42,391 nucleotides of DNA from assembly GCA_020723435.1 (NCBI GenBank), contig DYIV01000009.1:1-42391 (forward strand). Reading direction: 5' to 3'. The stretch comes from Slackia heliotrinireducens. GTDB taxonomy: Bacteria; Actinomycetota; Aquicultoria; DYIV01. The notes beneath the pieces were generated by a model, which searched no databases, was not told the DNA's origin, and worked only from the letters and a program-made list of their open reading frames with translations. Shown piece after piece: positions 1-7,727 of this stretch. Position numbers and translations under genes: made by a program. Position 1 is the stretch's first letter; each line of letters begins with the position of its first letter.

Positions 1-210
1 AAATAGAGCCAGATTCAGCACCAGGACCGGAAGCACATGCAGCGTCGTTGCCAGCAGATCGAGCAAATGCCAGCGTTCATCTTCGGGCTTGTTTAACCCT
101 TCGACGACCAGCATTCCCCGCCCCATCGCGCGCGCCAGGCTGCCCAACAGCGCCCGGCGGCCATTATGCTGCGGGCCGCGCACGATCAACGCGCCGATCT
201 CGCCCGCCGC
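1..210 (-). pseudogene. Fragment of an ATPase-like protein, foreign to the locus
   Basis: Read on the minus strand, the first 210 bases are one open frame of 70 codons with no stop and protein-like composition. It contains a degenerate P-loop-like stretch, RGPQHNGRRALLGSLARAMG, where the usual Lys of GxxxxGK[ST] is Arg, followed by a hydrophobic strand (LLDLLATTLHVLPVLVLNLA). The pattern recalls N-terminal parts of AAA-type ATPases, but the family is not certain. It is open at the window edge and has no start here. On the other side it runs straight into recG coding sequence near base 208, where recG should have its own N-terminal codons. I infer a chimeric assembly join or a recombination scar, not a real neighbouring gene. 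Confidence 0.5.
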
Positions 211-2124
211 GAGCAGGTGACCGTCGCCGGAACGGTCAAGAGTGTACGGATCCGCAGAGTCCGGCGGGGGTTGTCGATCACAAGCATCGGGATCTTCGAC
301 GGGACGGGCTACCTCTTCGGAACCTGGTTCAACCAGGACTATGTGGCCGAGCGCCTGAAAGAGGGCACGCGCGTCGTGTTCGGCGGCAGGGCCGTGTTCG
401 AATACGGCCGACTCCAGATAGGCCAGCCGTTCGTAGATGTCGTCTCCGACGAAGATGAAGAGACGGAGCGAGTTCACACGACGGGTCTGGTCCCCATCTA
501 CTCCGCGACGGAGAGGCTCTCCTCCACCATGATCAGGCGGATCGTGAAGCGCGCGCTCGAGGACTTCGGTCTGGTGTGCGATCCGCTTCCGGCTAGGCTG
601 CGAGAGTGTAGAGCTCTCGTGACCCGAAGCGCGGCTCTGGCCGACATCCACTTCCCGACGGACAGGGCCGCATGCGAAGCGGCGCGCCGGCGCCTCGTCT
701 ACGAGGAATTCCTCGTGATGCAGATCGGAATCGCGGCTCGGAGGGCCCGCCTGGCTTCGTCGCTGGGGGGCATACGCCATAGGATCACAGGTGAGATGTC
801 GAGACGCCTGGAGTCGGCGCTACCCTTCAACTTTACGTCAGACCAGAGAAGAGCCGTGGATGAGATCTATGCGGATATGAAGGCTGCTCGGCCAATGAAT
901 CGACTGCTTCAGGGTGAAGTGGGTTCGGGTAAGACCGCCGTGGCCATGGCGGCGCTGCTGGGGGCGGTCGAAAGCGGGTATCAGGCCGCGGTCATGGCCC
1001 CTACGGAGGTCCTGGCGGCGCAGCACTTCGAGAAGATAGAAGCGGTCTTTGCGGGACTGGGCGTCCGTACGGTGTCTCTGACCGGCGGCACGCGCTCCGG
1101 GGAGAAGAGCGAGGCACGCGACCGGATCAAGGCGGGGGAGGCAGATGTCGTAATCGGAACGCACGCCTTGATCGAGAAGGCCGTCGACTACGACAGACTG
1201 GGCTTGGTCATAGTGGACGAGCAGCACAGATTCGGTGTGCGACAGCGACTGGCAATGCGCGAGAAGGGCTCCAACCCCGACACTCTTGTAATGACAGCCA
1301 CGCCGATCCCCCGAACGCTTGCGCTTACGCTCTACGGAGACCTGGATGTCTCCGTGATACGGCAGCTGCCGGGAGGAAGACGCGTCGGAGAACACGTCGA
1401 GACACGCGTCTTCGACAAGAAGCATCGTCGCGAGGCGTATCGAATCGTGCGCGAAGAGGTCGCGGCCGGTCGCCAAGCCTACGTGGTCTGCCCACTCATC
1501 GAGGAGTCGGAGAAGATCGACGTGAAGGCCGTGACAGAGGAGCTGAAACGTCTCGAGGCTGAATTCCCCGACCTCCGCATCGGACTCCTTCACGGCAGGC
1601 TGGCGTCAGCGCAGAAGGCTGAGGTCATGGATGCGTTTCGAGGCGGCCGGATCGACATACTACTGGCGACCACGGTCATCGAGGTCGGTATCGATGTCCC
1701 GAACGCAACCGTGATGCTCGTCGAGGATGCCGAGCGCTTCGGCCTTTCCCAGCTGCACCAGCTCCGCGGGCGGATCGGCAGGGGCGCCCATCGCGCGATA
1801 TGCATGCTCTTCGCCGACCCCGCTACCGATGAGGGGAAGGCGCGGATGTCGGCGATCGTATCGATCGCCGACGGGTTCGCGCTGGCCGAAGAGGACATGC
1901 GCATTCGGGGAGAGGGACAGCTCTTCGGCCCGCGCCAGGCGGGGCTTCCAGATCTTCGCGTGGGGAGGCTGTCAGAGGATGAGGCGCTTCTGCGGCTGGC
2001 CCGGGACGATGCGCGGGAGATCGTGGATTCGGATTTAGAAATCGCGCGGCCGGAGCACGCTCTGCTCTCCGCGGAGGTGGCGCGACGCTTCGGATGCGCC
2101 CTCGACTGGACCGCGTCAGGCTAG
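166..2124 (+). CDS. recG: ATP-dependent DNA helicase RecG, N-terminally truncated
   Basis: RecG is a superfamily 2 helicase that reverses stalled replication forks and moves branched DNA. Recognisable RecG sequence begins at EQVTVAGTV (about base 211), inside the OB-fold wedge domain. Walker A is GEVGSGKT (about residue 250) and the DEQH box is VDEQHRFGV (about 350). The helicase motifs MTATPIPRTLALTLYGDLDVS and QLRGRIGRG and the C-terminal MRIRGEGQLFGPRQ segment are all present. The start is not real: the first 14 or so codons (MLRAAHDQRADLAR) come from the foreign stretch at 1-210, and the conserved region before the wedge is missing. Intact RecG is usually about 680-800 residues, so perhaps 50-150 residues are lost. 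The C-terminus is complete, and rsmD follows after 8 bp. Confidence 0.93.
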   Translation: MLRAAHDQRADLARREQVTVAGTVKSVRIRRVRRGLSITSIGIFDGTGYLFGTWFNQDYVAERLKEGTRVVFGGRAVFEYGRLQIGQPFVDVVSDEDEETERVHTTGLVPIYSATERLSSTMIRRIVKRALEDFGLVCDPLPARLRECRALVTRSAALADIHFPTDRAACEAARRRLVYEEFLVMQIGIAARRARLASSLGGIRHRITGEMSRRLESALPFNFTSDQRRAVDEIYADMKAARPMNRLLQGEVGSGKTAVAMAALLGAVESGYQAAVMAPTEVLAAQHFEKIEAVFAGLGVRTVSLTGGTRSGEKSEARDRIKAGEADVVIGTHALIEKAVDYDRLGLVIVDEQHRFGVRQRLAMREKGSNPDTLVMTATPIPRTLALTLYGDLDVSVIRQLPGGRRVGEHVETRVFDKKHRREAYRIVREEVAAGRQAYVVCPLIEESEKIDVKAVTEELKRLEAEFPDLRIGLLHGRLASAQKAEVMDAFRGGRIDILLATTVIEVGIDVPNATVMLVEDAERFGLSQLHQLRGRIGRGAHRAICMLFADPATDEGKARMSAIVSIADGFALAEEDMRIRGEGQLFGPRQAGLPDLRVGRLSEDEALLRLARDDAREIVDSDLEIARPEHALLSAEVARRFGCALDWTASG

Positions 2125-2132
2125 GAGGTGCG

Positions 2133-2702
2133 GTGAGAGTCATCGCCGGCTCAGCGAAGGGCCATAGACTCAAGTGTCCCAAGGGGAGGATCGTCCGTCC
2201 CACCGCGGACAGGATGCGAGAAGCGATCTTCAGCATGGTATCCCGGCGGATCGACGGGGCGCGCGTGCTGGACCTGTACGCGGGGGCCGGAACGCTTGGA
2301 ATCGAGGCGCTTTCGCGCGGAGCCCGCGAAGCGGTCTTCGTGGAGCGATCGGGGCGCGTGGCGACCTCGCTCGCCGAGAACCTGGAGAAATGTCGGCTCC
2401 AAGAGCGAGCGACCATAGTGGTGTCGAGGGTCGAGGACTACGTTGCGGTTGACCCCGAGAAAGGGGATTCGTTCGATTTGATTTTTTTGGACCCTCCCTA
2501 TAGAATAGCCAATACTGAGGTCTCACGGGTGATAAAGCACCTGGTAGAGCGGCTTTTTTTGGCCAAAGGCGGACTGCTGGTCTTGGAGCGTTCGAGCAGC
2601 GTCGGCGCAACGACCGCCGGCCGGCTCGTGCTGAGGGACACCAAGACGTACGGGGACACGCGGATCACGATCTTTGAAGAGAGAGTAGCCGGTGAAGGGT
2701 AG
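2133..2702 (+). CDS. rsmD: 16S rRNA (guanine(966)-N(2))-methyltransferase RsmD
   Basis: RsmD transfers a methyl group from SAM to G966 of 16S rRNA in the small subunit. The 189-residue protein has the opening RVIAGSAKGHRL, a SAM-binding loop DLYAGAGTLGIEALSRGA and the catalytic N-methyltransferase motif DPPY. I chose GTG at 2133 over the track start at 2094: an AGGAGGT lies at 2123-2129, and the upstream 13 codons overlap the end of recG and do not look like the family. The gene overlaps coaD by 11 bp. The recG-rsmD-coaD order is common in Gram-positive bacteria. Confidence 0.93.
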   Translation: MRVIAGSAKGHRLKCPKGRIVRPTADRMREAIFSMVSRRIDGARVLDLYAGAGTLGIEALSRGAREAVFVERSGRVATSLAENLEKCRLQERATIVVSRVEDYVAVDPEKGDSFDLIFLDPPYRIANTEVSRVIKHLVERLFLAKGGLLVLERSSSVGATTAGRLVLRDTKTYGDTRITIFEERVAGEG

Positions 2703-3195
2703 CGTTGCGGTCTGTCCAGGCACGTTCGACCCCATCACGGCGGGCCATCTCGACATCATAGACCGCTCCCGGCAGCTCTTCGGCACGGTGGTCATCGGGG
2801 TGGCGAGCAATCCAGCGAAGGCTCCGCTCTTCTCGCTCGATGAGCGCGTATCCTTTGTGAGCGAGGCCATTGCGGGTCGCGCGGGGCTGGAGGTCGCGAC
2901 GTTTGACGAGTTGCTCGTCGACTTCGCCCGCAAGCACGAGAGCCGGGTTATCGTCAAAGGTCTGAGGGCGACGTCGGACTTTGAGAGGGAGTTCCAAATG
3001 GCTCAGTTCGCGCGTCGCCTGGCACCTGAGATCGAAACGCTGTTCATGATGGCGATTCCCGAGTACATGTTTCTGAGTTCCAGCGCGGTCAAGGAGATCG
3101 CCAGTTACGGAGGTACCGTGGGGGGCCTCGTTCCCGAGGTCGTTGAGGCGGCACTGATCTCCAAGTACGAGAGCGGCTTGGAGGGAGGCACTTAG
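2692..3195 (+). CDS. coaD: Phosphopantetheine adenylyltransferase
   Basis: CoaD joins 4'-phosphopantetheine and ATP to give dephospho-CoA and pyrophosphate, the penultimate step of CoA synthesis. The 167-residue product has normal family length. It begins VAVCPGTFDPITAGHLDII, which carries the nucleotidyltransferase (T/H)xGH motif, and has FLSSSAVKEIASYGG near the C-terminus in place of the usual ISSS-(T/S)-x(R/K) signature. Translation starts at GTG 2692 inside the end of rsmD, so the two are probably translationally coupled. It supplies the CoA that feeds the fab genes and acyl carrier protein downstream. Confidence 0.95.
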   Translation: MKGSVAVCPGTFDPITAGHLDIIDRSRQLFGTVVIGVASNPAKAPLFSLDERVSFVSEAIAGRAGLEVATFDELLVDFARKHESRVIVKGLRATSDFEREFQMAQFARRLAPEIETLFMMAIPEYMFLSSSAVKEIASYGGTVGGLVPEVVEAALISKYESGLEGGT

Positions 3196-3684
3196 ATGTA
3201 CATTATGGCGTTGATAGACAGGCTCGAAGAGCTGATTGCGACGGGCAAGAAGGTTCCTCTCACCGGTTCCGTAATGGTGCCGGAGCAGAAGCTGTACGAC
3301 ATAATCGACGAGATTCGTGCGACCTTCCCCGACGAGCTGAAGCAGGCGCGCTGGATCGTCAAGGAGCGCCAAGAGATGCTCGACGAGGCGGAGAAAGAGG
3401 CGAATCGCATTCTCGAAGAGGCCAGAGACAAGGCGAATGCTATGGCGGCCGAGACCGAGATCGTCAAGCTGTCCGAGCAACAGGCCGCTGAGATACTTGA
3501 CGCCGCGCGCGCCAGAGAGAGGGAGATTCGCCTTGGCGCCGAGGACTATGCCGACGAGATGCTGGCGAACTTGGAGGTCAACCTCGGAAAGCTGCTAACG
3601 GCGGTGCAGCGCGGGCGCGATCGACTTCAGGGCAAGGGCTCCGCGTCGGAAACAGCGACGCCTCGTCCTCCCACTCAGCAATAG
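3196..3684 (+). CDS. Coiled-coil protein, DivIVA/SepIVA-like
   Basis: This is a 162-residue soluble protein that starts immediately after the coaD stop, with GGGAGG 7-8 bases upstream. Residues 1-50 form a short folded head with TGKKVPLTGSVMVPEQKL followed by helix. Residues 55-150 are a long charged helical stretch rich in Glu, Ala, Arg and Lys (AEKEANRILEEARDKANAM, then ILDAARAREREIRLGAEDYA), typical of a coiled coil. The last 15 residues are polar and proline-rich. There is no membrane segment. Actinobacterial relatives next to coaD are usually annotated as DivIVA-like or ATP synthase subunit b-like; a role in septum or wall-growth organisation is inference. The closing sequence of the frame runs to base 3684 without overlap with yceD. 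Confidence 0.7.
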   Translation: MYIMALIDRLEELIATGKKVPLTGSVMVPEQKLYDIIDEIRATFPDELKQARWIVKERQEMLDEAEKEANRILEEARDKANAMAAETEIVKLSEQQAAEILDAARAREREIRLGAEDYADEMLANLEVNLGKLLTAVQRGRDRLQGKGSASETATPRPPTQQ

Positions 3685-3694
3685 GCCTCTTTGG

Positions 3695-3721
3695 CGCGAC
3701 GTCACGTCAGACGGCGTCGCG
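3695..3721 (+). terminator. Possible weak hairpin between coiled-coil gene and yceD
   Basis: CGCGACG (3695-3701) and CGTCGCG (3715-3721) are perfect inverted repeats separated by 13 bases and followed by GCGTGTTTCTC. The T-run is short, so this may be a weak attenuator rather than a true terminator. Confidence 0.3.
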
Positions 3722-3754
3722 GCGTGTTTCTCACAGCACCGGAGGTATTCCCCT

Positions 3755-4312
3755 ATGACTGCTTCCATCAAAGTGGACGTTGCTCCGTTGCTTTCTGCTG
3801 CCGGAGAGAGAAGGCACTACAATGCGCTGGTGACGATGGAGCCTATCCACAGGGGTGAGGAGGAGATCAACTTCGCCGGCCCGGTGGAGGTCGATGTGGC
3901 GATCGAATCGGTGAAGCGCGGCGTGCTGTACGTCGAGGGGGACGCCTCGGGCGTCTTGAAGCTCGTCTGCAGCAGGTGCCTTGAGGGCTTCACAGCCGCC
4001 TTTGGGGCGCCGCTAAGTGAGACGTTTTGCGTGCCCTTGCGTGTAAGCGACGACGAAGAGTGCTACGTCATCGAGGGACAGGAGATGGATCTTGGCCCCG
4101 TGGTCGAGCAGGCGTTCTTGCTGGCGCTGCCGATGAAGATCGTCCACGACGAGGATTGCCGTGGTCTCTGTTCGATCTGCGGCACAGACCTCAATCGCAA
4201 CCCCGACCATTCACATGACGCCGCACCCGATACGCGCTTTGGTGAACTCGGGCGCCTGCTCGGCGGCGACTGGGAAGAGAGAGAGTCCGGCGATGGAACG
4301 GGTAAGGACTGA
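3755..4312 (+). CDS. yceD: DUF177 / YceD family protein
   Basis: The 185-residue protein matches DUF177 (YceD), a family usually encoded just upstream of rpmF and linked to 23S rRNA accumulation and ribosome assembly. Visible signatures are the N-terminal VDVAPLLSAAGE region, a CSRC pair (residues about 73-76), and the C-terminal DCRGLCSICGTDLN segment, which together could bind a metal. The start is supported by GGAGGT at 3742-3747, 7 bases upstream of the ATG. Unusually, rpmF does not follow directly: a convergent cooC-like gene lies 17 bp after the stop. Confidence 0.88.
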   Translation: MTASIKVDVAPLLSAAGERRHYNALVTMEPIHRGEEEINFAGPVEVDVAIESVKRGVLYVEGDASGVLKLVCSRCLEGFTAAFGAPLSETFCVPLRVSDDEECYVIEGQEMDLGPVVEQAFLLALPMKIVHDEDCRGLCSICGTDLNRNPDHSHDAAPDTRFGELGRLLGGDWEERESGDGTGKD

Positions 4313-4329
4313 GGATGTGACCCCGGGCG

Positions 4330-5106
4330 TCAGCCGGTCGCGAGAACGCCCTCGATCGCCTGCTTGATGTGCGCTACTTCCTGAAGAACCGGTGTGGCGG
4401 CGACAGGCGTCCCATCGAACGCGGCGGCGGCCAGATCGTCGTGCCAGGCCAGCGAGCCCAACAGGGATATCCCGCCAACGGCCTCGGCCACCTGTTGAGG
4501 TTGCTCGGGGCCGCGAACCTTGTTGACGACCAGACCGAGACGCTCGATGCTCACGTCTTCAGCAAGGCGGCGGATCGTCTGAGCCGTATGAATCGCGGCA
4601 CGTGTCGGCTCGGCCACGACGATGAGCATATCGACACCTCGAGCCGTCGCACGTCCCAAGTGCTCGATCCCGGCCTCCATATCAGCAATGACCACCTGGT
4701 CCGACTCCACGATGAGGTGGTCAAAGAGCGTTTGGAGCAGGACATTCTCCGGGCAAGCACAGCCGGCGCCGCCCTTTCGAACCGCGCCGAGGACAAGCAG
4801 CTTCACGCCGCTCGCGTCAATGCCGTAGGCCTCCGCGATGTCGTCCACCTTGGGGTTGAGGGTGACGAAACCGCCGCCCTCGCCGCCTGCCGCTCCCATG
4901 CGATCCCGGATCAGATCACGCTTCTGTGAAAGCGGCGTGATCGTCTCGGCGACGGCCGGGGGGATGCCCAGCGCGAGAGCCAGGTTGGTGTCCGGATCGG
5001 CGTCGATGGCCACGACGTCTCTCCCGTCTTGCACGAAGAGGGACGCGAGACCGGCCGAAAGCGTCGTCTTGCCGACGCCGCCCTTGCCGGTGACTGCGAG
5101 CTTCAT
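4330..5106 (-). CDS. cooC: CooC-like nickel-insertion P-loop ATPase
   Basis: The protein belongs to the MinD/Mrp-type deviant Walker A ATPases. It opens MKLAVTGKGGVGKTTLSAGL with the signature KGGVGKTT, then DADPDTNLALALG. It contains the GCACPENVLL motif; the Cys-x-Cys pair is the metal-binding site of CooC dimers, which insert nickel into carbon monoxide dehydrogenase (AcsF is the acetyl-CoA synthase counterpart). DMEAGIEHLGRATARGVD matches the switch region of the family. I chose ATG 5106 (258 residues); the track extends to 5268, but that extra 54 residues is not conserved-looking and covers the promoter region. The gene is reversed between yceD and rpmF. No CODH/ACS gene is in the window, so the substrate is inferred. 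Confidence 0.85.
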   Translation of the reverse strand: MKLAVTGKGGVGKTTLSAGLASLFVQDGRDVVAIDADPDTNLALALGIPPAVAETITPLSQKRDLIRDRMGAAGGEGGGFVTLNPKVDDIAEAYGIDASGVKLLVLGAVRKGGAGCACPENVLLQTLFDHLIVESDQVVIADMEAGIEHLGRATARGVDMLIVVAEPTRAAIHTAQTIRRLAEDVSIERLGLVVNKVRGPEQPQQVAEAVGGISLLGSLAWHDDLAAAAFDGTPVAATPVLQEVAHIKQAIEGVLATG

Positions 5107-5113
5107 GTCTTGC

Positions 5114-5119
5114 AGTGTA
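5114..5119 (-). promoter_or_regulatory. Candidate -10 element for a leaderless cooC transcript
   Basis: On the minus strand TACACT ends 7 bases before the cooC ATG, and no Shine-Dalgarno sequence precedes that ATG. A -10 box at this distance places the transcription start at or next to the start codon, as in leaderless mRNAs common in Actinobacteria. The -35 is weak (TTCCCC with a 17-bp spacer). Confidence 0.35.
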
Positions 5120-5160
5120 CCCATGTGGGATGCGCAGGGGAAGGAGTGGGGCGGCCGGGA

Positions 5161-5190
5161 TTGCGGGTCGGTGCGGGGGAGTCTTATGGT
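5161..5190 (+). promoter_or_regulatory. Candidate rpmF promoter
   Basis: TTGCGG (5161-5166) and TATGGT (5185-5190) are spaced by 18 bp, about 54 bp upstream of the rpmF ATG; an overlapping TATTAT lies at 5190-5195. Because cooC separates rpmF from yceD, rpmF needs its own promoter here. Confidence 0.4.
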
Positions 5191-5243
5191 ATTATCTTCG
5201 AGTTGCACGGCGCTCAAGCGCCGGGAAGGAGCGAGAATAGAAC

Positions 5244-5420
5244 ATGGCAGTCCCCAAGAGAAAGACATCGAAGGCCACGCGCAACAGCCGGCGGTCGCAC
5301 TGGAAAGCGACCGTGCCCACGGTGTCGGAGTGCCCTCAGTGCCACCAGCCGAAGCTTCCGCACCGGGCCTGTCCCGAATGCGGCTTCTATAACAACCGAG
5401 AGGTTATTGAGACGGACTAG
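5244..5420 (+). CDS. rpmF: 50S ribosomal protein bL32, zinc-ribbon form
   Basis: This 58-residue gene is too short for the ORF track. The product begins MAVPKRKTSKATRNSRRSHW, the classic bL32 N-terminus, and carries two Cys pairs, CPQC and CPEC, spaced as a zinc ribbon, so it is the Zn-binding (C+) form. It ends GFYNNREVIETD. The ATG has an AGGAG about 10 bases upstream. A clear hairpin terminator lies 77 bp after the stop. Normally rpmF is co-transcribed with yceD; here it appears to be a single-gene unit. Confidence 0.95.
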   Translation: MAVPKRKTSKATRNSRRSHWKATVPTVSECPQCHQPKLPHRACPECGFYNNREVIETD

Positions 5421-5496
5421 ATAGGCCGCCCGCGAGCTGCTGTTAGCGTCGATCCGAGCACTGCCGGGACGCCGCGCCGCAGACGCGAAGGAATCT

Positions 5497-5527
5497 GAAC
5501 CATCGCCCGTGTGGCGATGGTTCTTTG
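5497..5527 (+). terminator. Hairpin terminator after rpmF
   Basis: GAACCATCGCC (5497-5507) and GGCGATGGTTC (5513-5523) form a perfect 11-bp stem with a 5-base loop, followed by TTTG. The T-run is short but the stem is strong and sits between rpmF and the next operon. Confidence 0.7.
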
Positions 5528-5612
5528 CGAATGGGCGACCGTGGTATGCTGCCCGTGGAATATTCGCCCACCGATCGGGCCTCCACGGCGGCGCCCGGCG
5601 CCTCGATGAGGA

Positions 5613-6680
5613 GTGAATGTGGAACCGGTATATGTCGTCTCGACCGAGGGATTCTCAGGCAAGACGGGCCTCTGCGCAAGCTTGGGGCTTCGCGCTCGCT
5701 CGCGCGGCCTGCGCGTCGGATATATGAAGCCCGTGGGGACCCTCCCAACTCGCGTCGACGGAGACCTCGTCGACGAGGACTGCGTCTGCCTCCGGGAGGT
5801 CCTCGAGCTCGCGGAGCCGGCGAAGGCCCTTTCGCCGATCGTGATGACGCCGCAGTTCATTCATGGGCAGCTGGCAAGGCCGCGTCTCAACTGCTCGGCG
5901 ACGGTAATGGAGGCTTTCCGAACGTACCGGGAGGCGAAAGACCTCGTCGTGATGGAGGGGATGAGCCATCTGCGAGACGGAAGGTGGCTGGGCGTGTCGT
6001 CGCGGCAGGTGAGCCGGCTACTTCACGCGCGGGTCATCCTGCTGGTGAAGTTCGAGCACGAATTGGCCATCGACGACATCCTCGCGGCCAAGGACATGCT
6101 TGGCGAGAACCTGATGGGGGCTATTCTGAACTGGGTCCCCTCCGGCAAGATGCCGCTTGTCGGCGACGCGATCGTGCCCTTTCTCACCGACCAGGGCGTA
6201 CGGATCCTAGGCATAGTGGAGCGTGACGACCGACTCCTTGCGGTGACCGTTGCCGAGCTCGTCGAAGAGCTGGACGGGCGGCTCATCGTGGGCGACGACC
6301 ACGTCGGCGAGTCCATCGAGTCATTCATGGTGGGGGCGATGGGACAGAAGAAGGCGCTTTCATTCTTTCGGCAGCAGAGCAAGAAGGCGGTGATCACCGG
6401 CGGCGACAGGGAAGACGTTCAACTCGCCGCGTTGGAGACGCCGACGCGCGCTCTCATTCTCACCGGCAACCAGGAACCCACAAAGCGGGTTCAGGCGCGC
6501 GCCAAGAAGCTTGGCGTCCCCGTCATCGTCGTCGATATGGATACACTCCGCGCTGTGGAGCACGCCGAGACTATGGCGGGGCGGGTGCGCGTGCACGACG
6601 CGGCCCGCGCCAAGCGCATATACGGGATGCTGTCGGAAGCGATTGACCTGGATGCCGCCCTGGACGGCCTCGCCTCATGA
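5613..6680 (+). CDS. BioD-like P-loop plus DRTGG-domain protein (phosphotransacetylase N-terminal-like)
   Basis: The 355-residue protein starts VYVVSTEGFSGKTGLCASLG, a P-loop like those of dethiobiotin synthetase (BioD) and the N-terminal part of long phosphate acetyltransferases. Residues about 215-330 look like a DRTGG domain (VGDDHVGESIESFMVGAM, then KKAVITGGDREDVQLAAL). The C-terminal PTA catalytic domain is absent, so it is unlikely to make acetyl phosphate itself; a ligand-sensing or regulatory role is inference. Starts GTG 5613 and GTG 5619 are both possible; GAGGAG at 5608-5613 fits 5619 slightly better. It overlaps plsX by 4 bp (ATGA) and so heads the lipid operon, a place where pta-ackA genes sit in some Firmicutes. 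Confidence 0.8.
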   Translation: MNVEPVYVVSTEGFSGKTGLCASLGLRARSRGLRVGYMKPVGTLPTRVDGDLVDEDCVCLREVLELAEPAKALSPIVMTPQFIHGQLARPRLNCSATVMEAFRTYREAKDLVVMEGMSHLRDGRWLGVSSRQVSRLLHARVILLVKFEHELAIDDILAAKDMLGENLMGAILNWVPSGKMPLVGDAIVPFLTDQGVRILGIVERDDRLLAVTVAELVEELDGRLIVGDDHVGESIESFMVGAMGQKKALSFFRQQSKKAVITGGDREDVQLAALETPTRALILTGNQEPTKRVQARAKKLGVPVIVVDMDTLRAVEHAETMAGRVRVHDAARAKRIYGMLSEAIDLDAALDGLAS

Positions 6681-7702
6681 GCGCCGGCACTCCCGGAAAG
6701 GCCGTCGTCGCTGTTGACGCGATGGGGGGAGACTACGCTCCGCGCCAGGTTGTGGAGGGCGCCCTTCAAGCCGCCAGGGGCGACGCAGCTCTCGGCGTGC
6801 TGCTGGTGGGGAAGACCGAAGCCATACGCGAAATCGCCGGAGATGTCCCGCCCAACGTGGAGTTGGTCGAGGCGCCCGGTGTGATCGAGATGTCCGAGCA
6901 GCCCGCCAGGGCCGTTCGCGACAGAGCGGACGCTTCGGTGGTCGTGGCGTCGAGACTCGTCAAGGAGGGCCGGGCGGGCGCGTTCGTGTCCGCGGGCAAC
7001 ACCGGCGCCGCTATGGCGGCCGCACTGCTTCATCTCGGCAGAATCGAAGGGATATCCAGACCCGCGATCGCCGTTGTTGTCCCGACGCCGAAGGGCCCGG
7101 TCGTGCTGCTCGACGCGGGGGCCAATGCGGACTGCAAACCGGAGTTTCTGGCCGAGTTCGGCGTCATGGGAAGCGCCTACGCCTCGCGCCTGCTCGGCGT
7201 ATCCGATCCCCGCGTGGGTCTGCTCAACATCGGTGAGGAGAAGAGCAAAGGCAGCCAGCTCTATCGGGCGGCTCACGCGCTCCTAGCCGAGACTGAGTCG
7301 ATCAACTTCATCGGAAACATCGAGGGGAGAGATCTCTTTGAGGCGAAGGCGCACGTGGCTGTCGCAGATGGTTTCGTGGGGAACATGGTTCTGAAGGTGG
7401 CGGAGGGGCTTTCGGAAATGCTCTTTGAGGAGCTGAAGGGCGCCATATCGGATTCGGTCACTGCCAAGCTGGGAGGACTCCTGCTTCGATCGGGCCTCAG
7501 AGAGTTGCGGGCGAAGGTGGACTACGAGGAATACGGCGGTACGCAACTGCTGGGCGTCAACGGCGGATGCGTGATCGCGCACGGGGGGTCCGGAGCGAAG
7601 GCCATCGCGAACGCAGTGCGCGTGGCGTCGCGAGTTATCAACAGCGATGTTGTAGAGGCAATGAGCAGACAGATACAGAAGGGAGAAGACGATTCGGGAT
7701 AA
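6677..7702 (+). CDS. plsX: Phosphate acyltransferase PlsX
   Basis: PlsX converts acyl-ACP and phosphate to acyl phosphate, the acyl donor for PlsY in phosphatidic acid synthesis, and works at the inner face of the membrane. The 341-residue length is normal. Diagnostic segments are AVDAMGGDYAPRQVVEGAL near the N-terminus, AFVSAGNTGAAMAAALLHLG, and IGNIEGRDLFEAKAHVAVADG with GNMVLKVAEG after it. It is translationally coupled to the DRTGG gene upstream by ATGA. The plsX-fabH-fabD-fabG-acpP-fabF order is a standard Gram-positive lipid cluster. Confidence 0.96.
   Translation: MSAGTPGKAVVAVDAMGGDYAPRQVVEGALQAARGDAALGVLLVGKTEAIREIAGDVPPNVELVEAPGVIEMSEQPARAVRDRADASVVVASRLVKEGRAGAFVSAGNTGAAMAAALLHLGRIEGISRPAIAVVVPTPKGPVVLLDAGANADCKPEFLAEFGVMGSAYASRLLGVSDPRVGLLNIGEEKSKGSQLYRAAHALLAETESINFIGNIEGRDLFEAKAHVAVADGFVGNMVLKVAEGLSEMLFEELKGAISDSVTAKLGGLLLRSGLRELRAKVDYEEYGGTQLLGVNGGCVIAHGGSGAKAIANAVRVASRVINSDVVEAMSRQIQKGEDDSG
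7680..7694 (+). promoter_or_regulatory. Ribosome binding site with probable ATT start for FabH
   Basis: AGGGAG (7680-7685) lies 6 bases before ATT at 7692-7694, in the fabH frame and just before the plsX stop (TAA 7700-7702). Reading from this ATT gives RDKRNGAAITGVGSYVPP, restoring the first beta strand that FabH proteins have before GxGSYxP. Between the last upstream stop (7662) and GTG 7728 there is no in-frame ATG, GTG or TTG. Confidence 0.45.
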
Positions 7703-7727
7703 GCGGAATGGGGCGGCGATAACCGGC

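Noticed and set aside
48-458. Small ORF at the left end
   Set aside because: It is an Arg/Pro-rich shadow frame across the chimeric join and recG.
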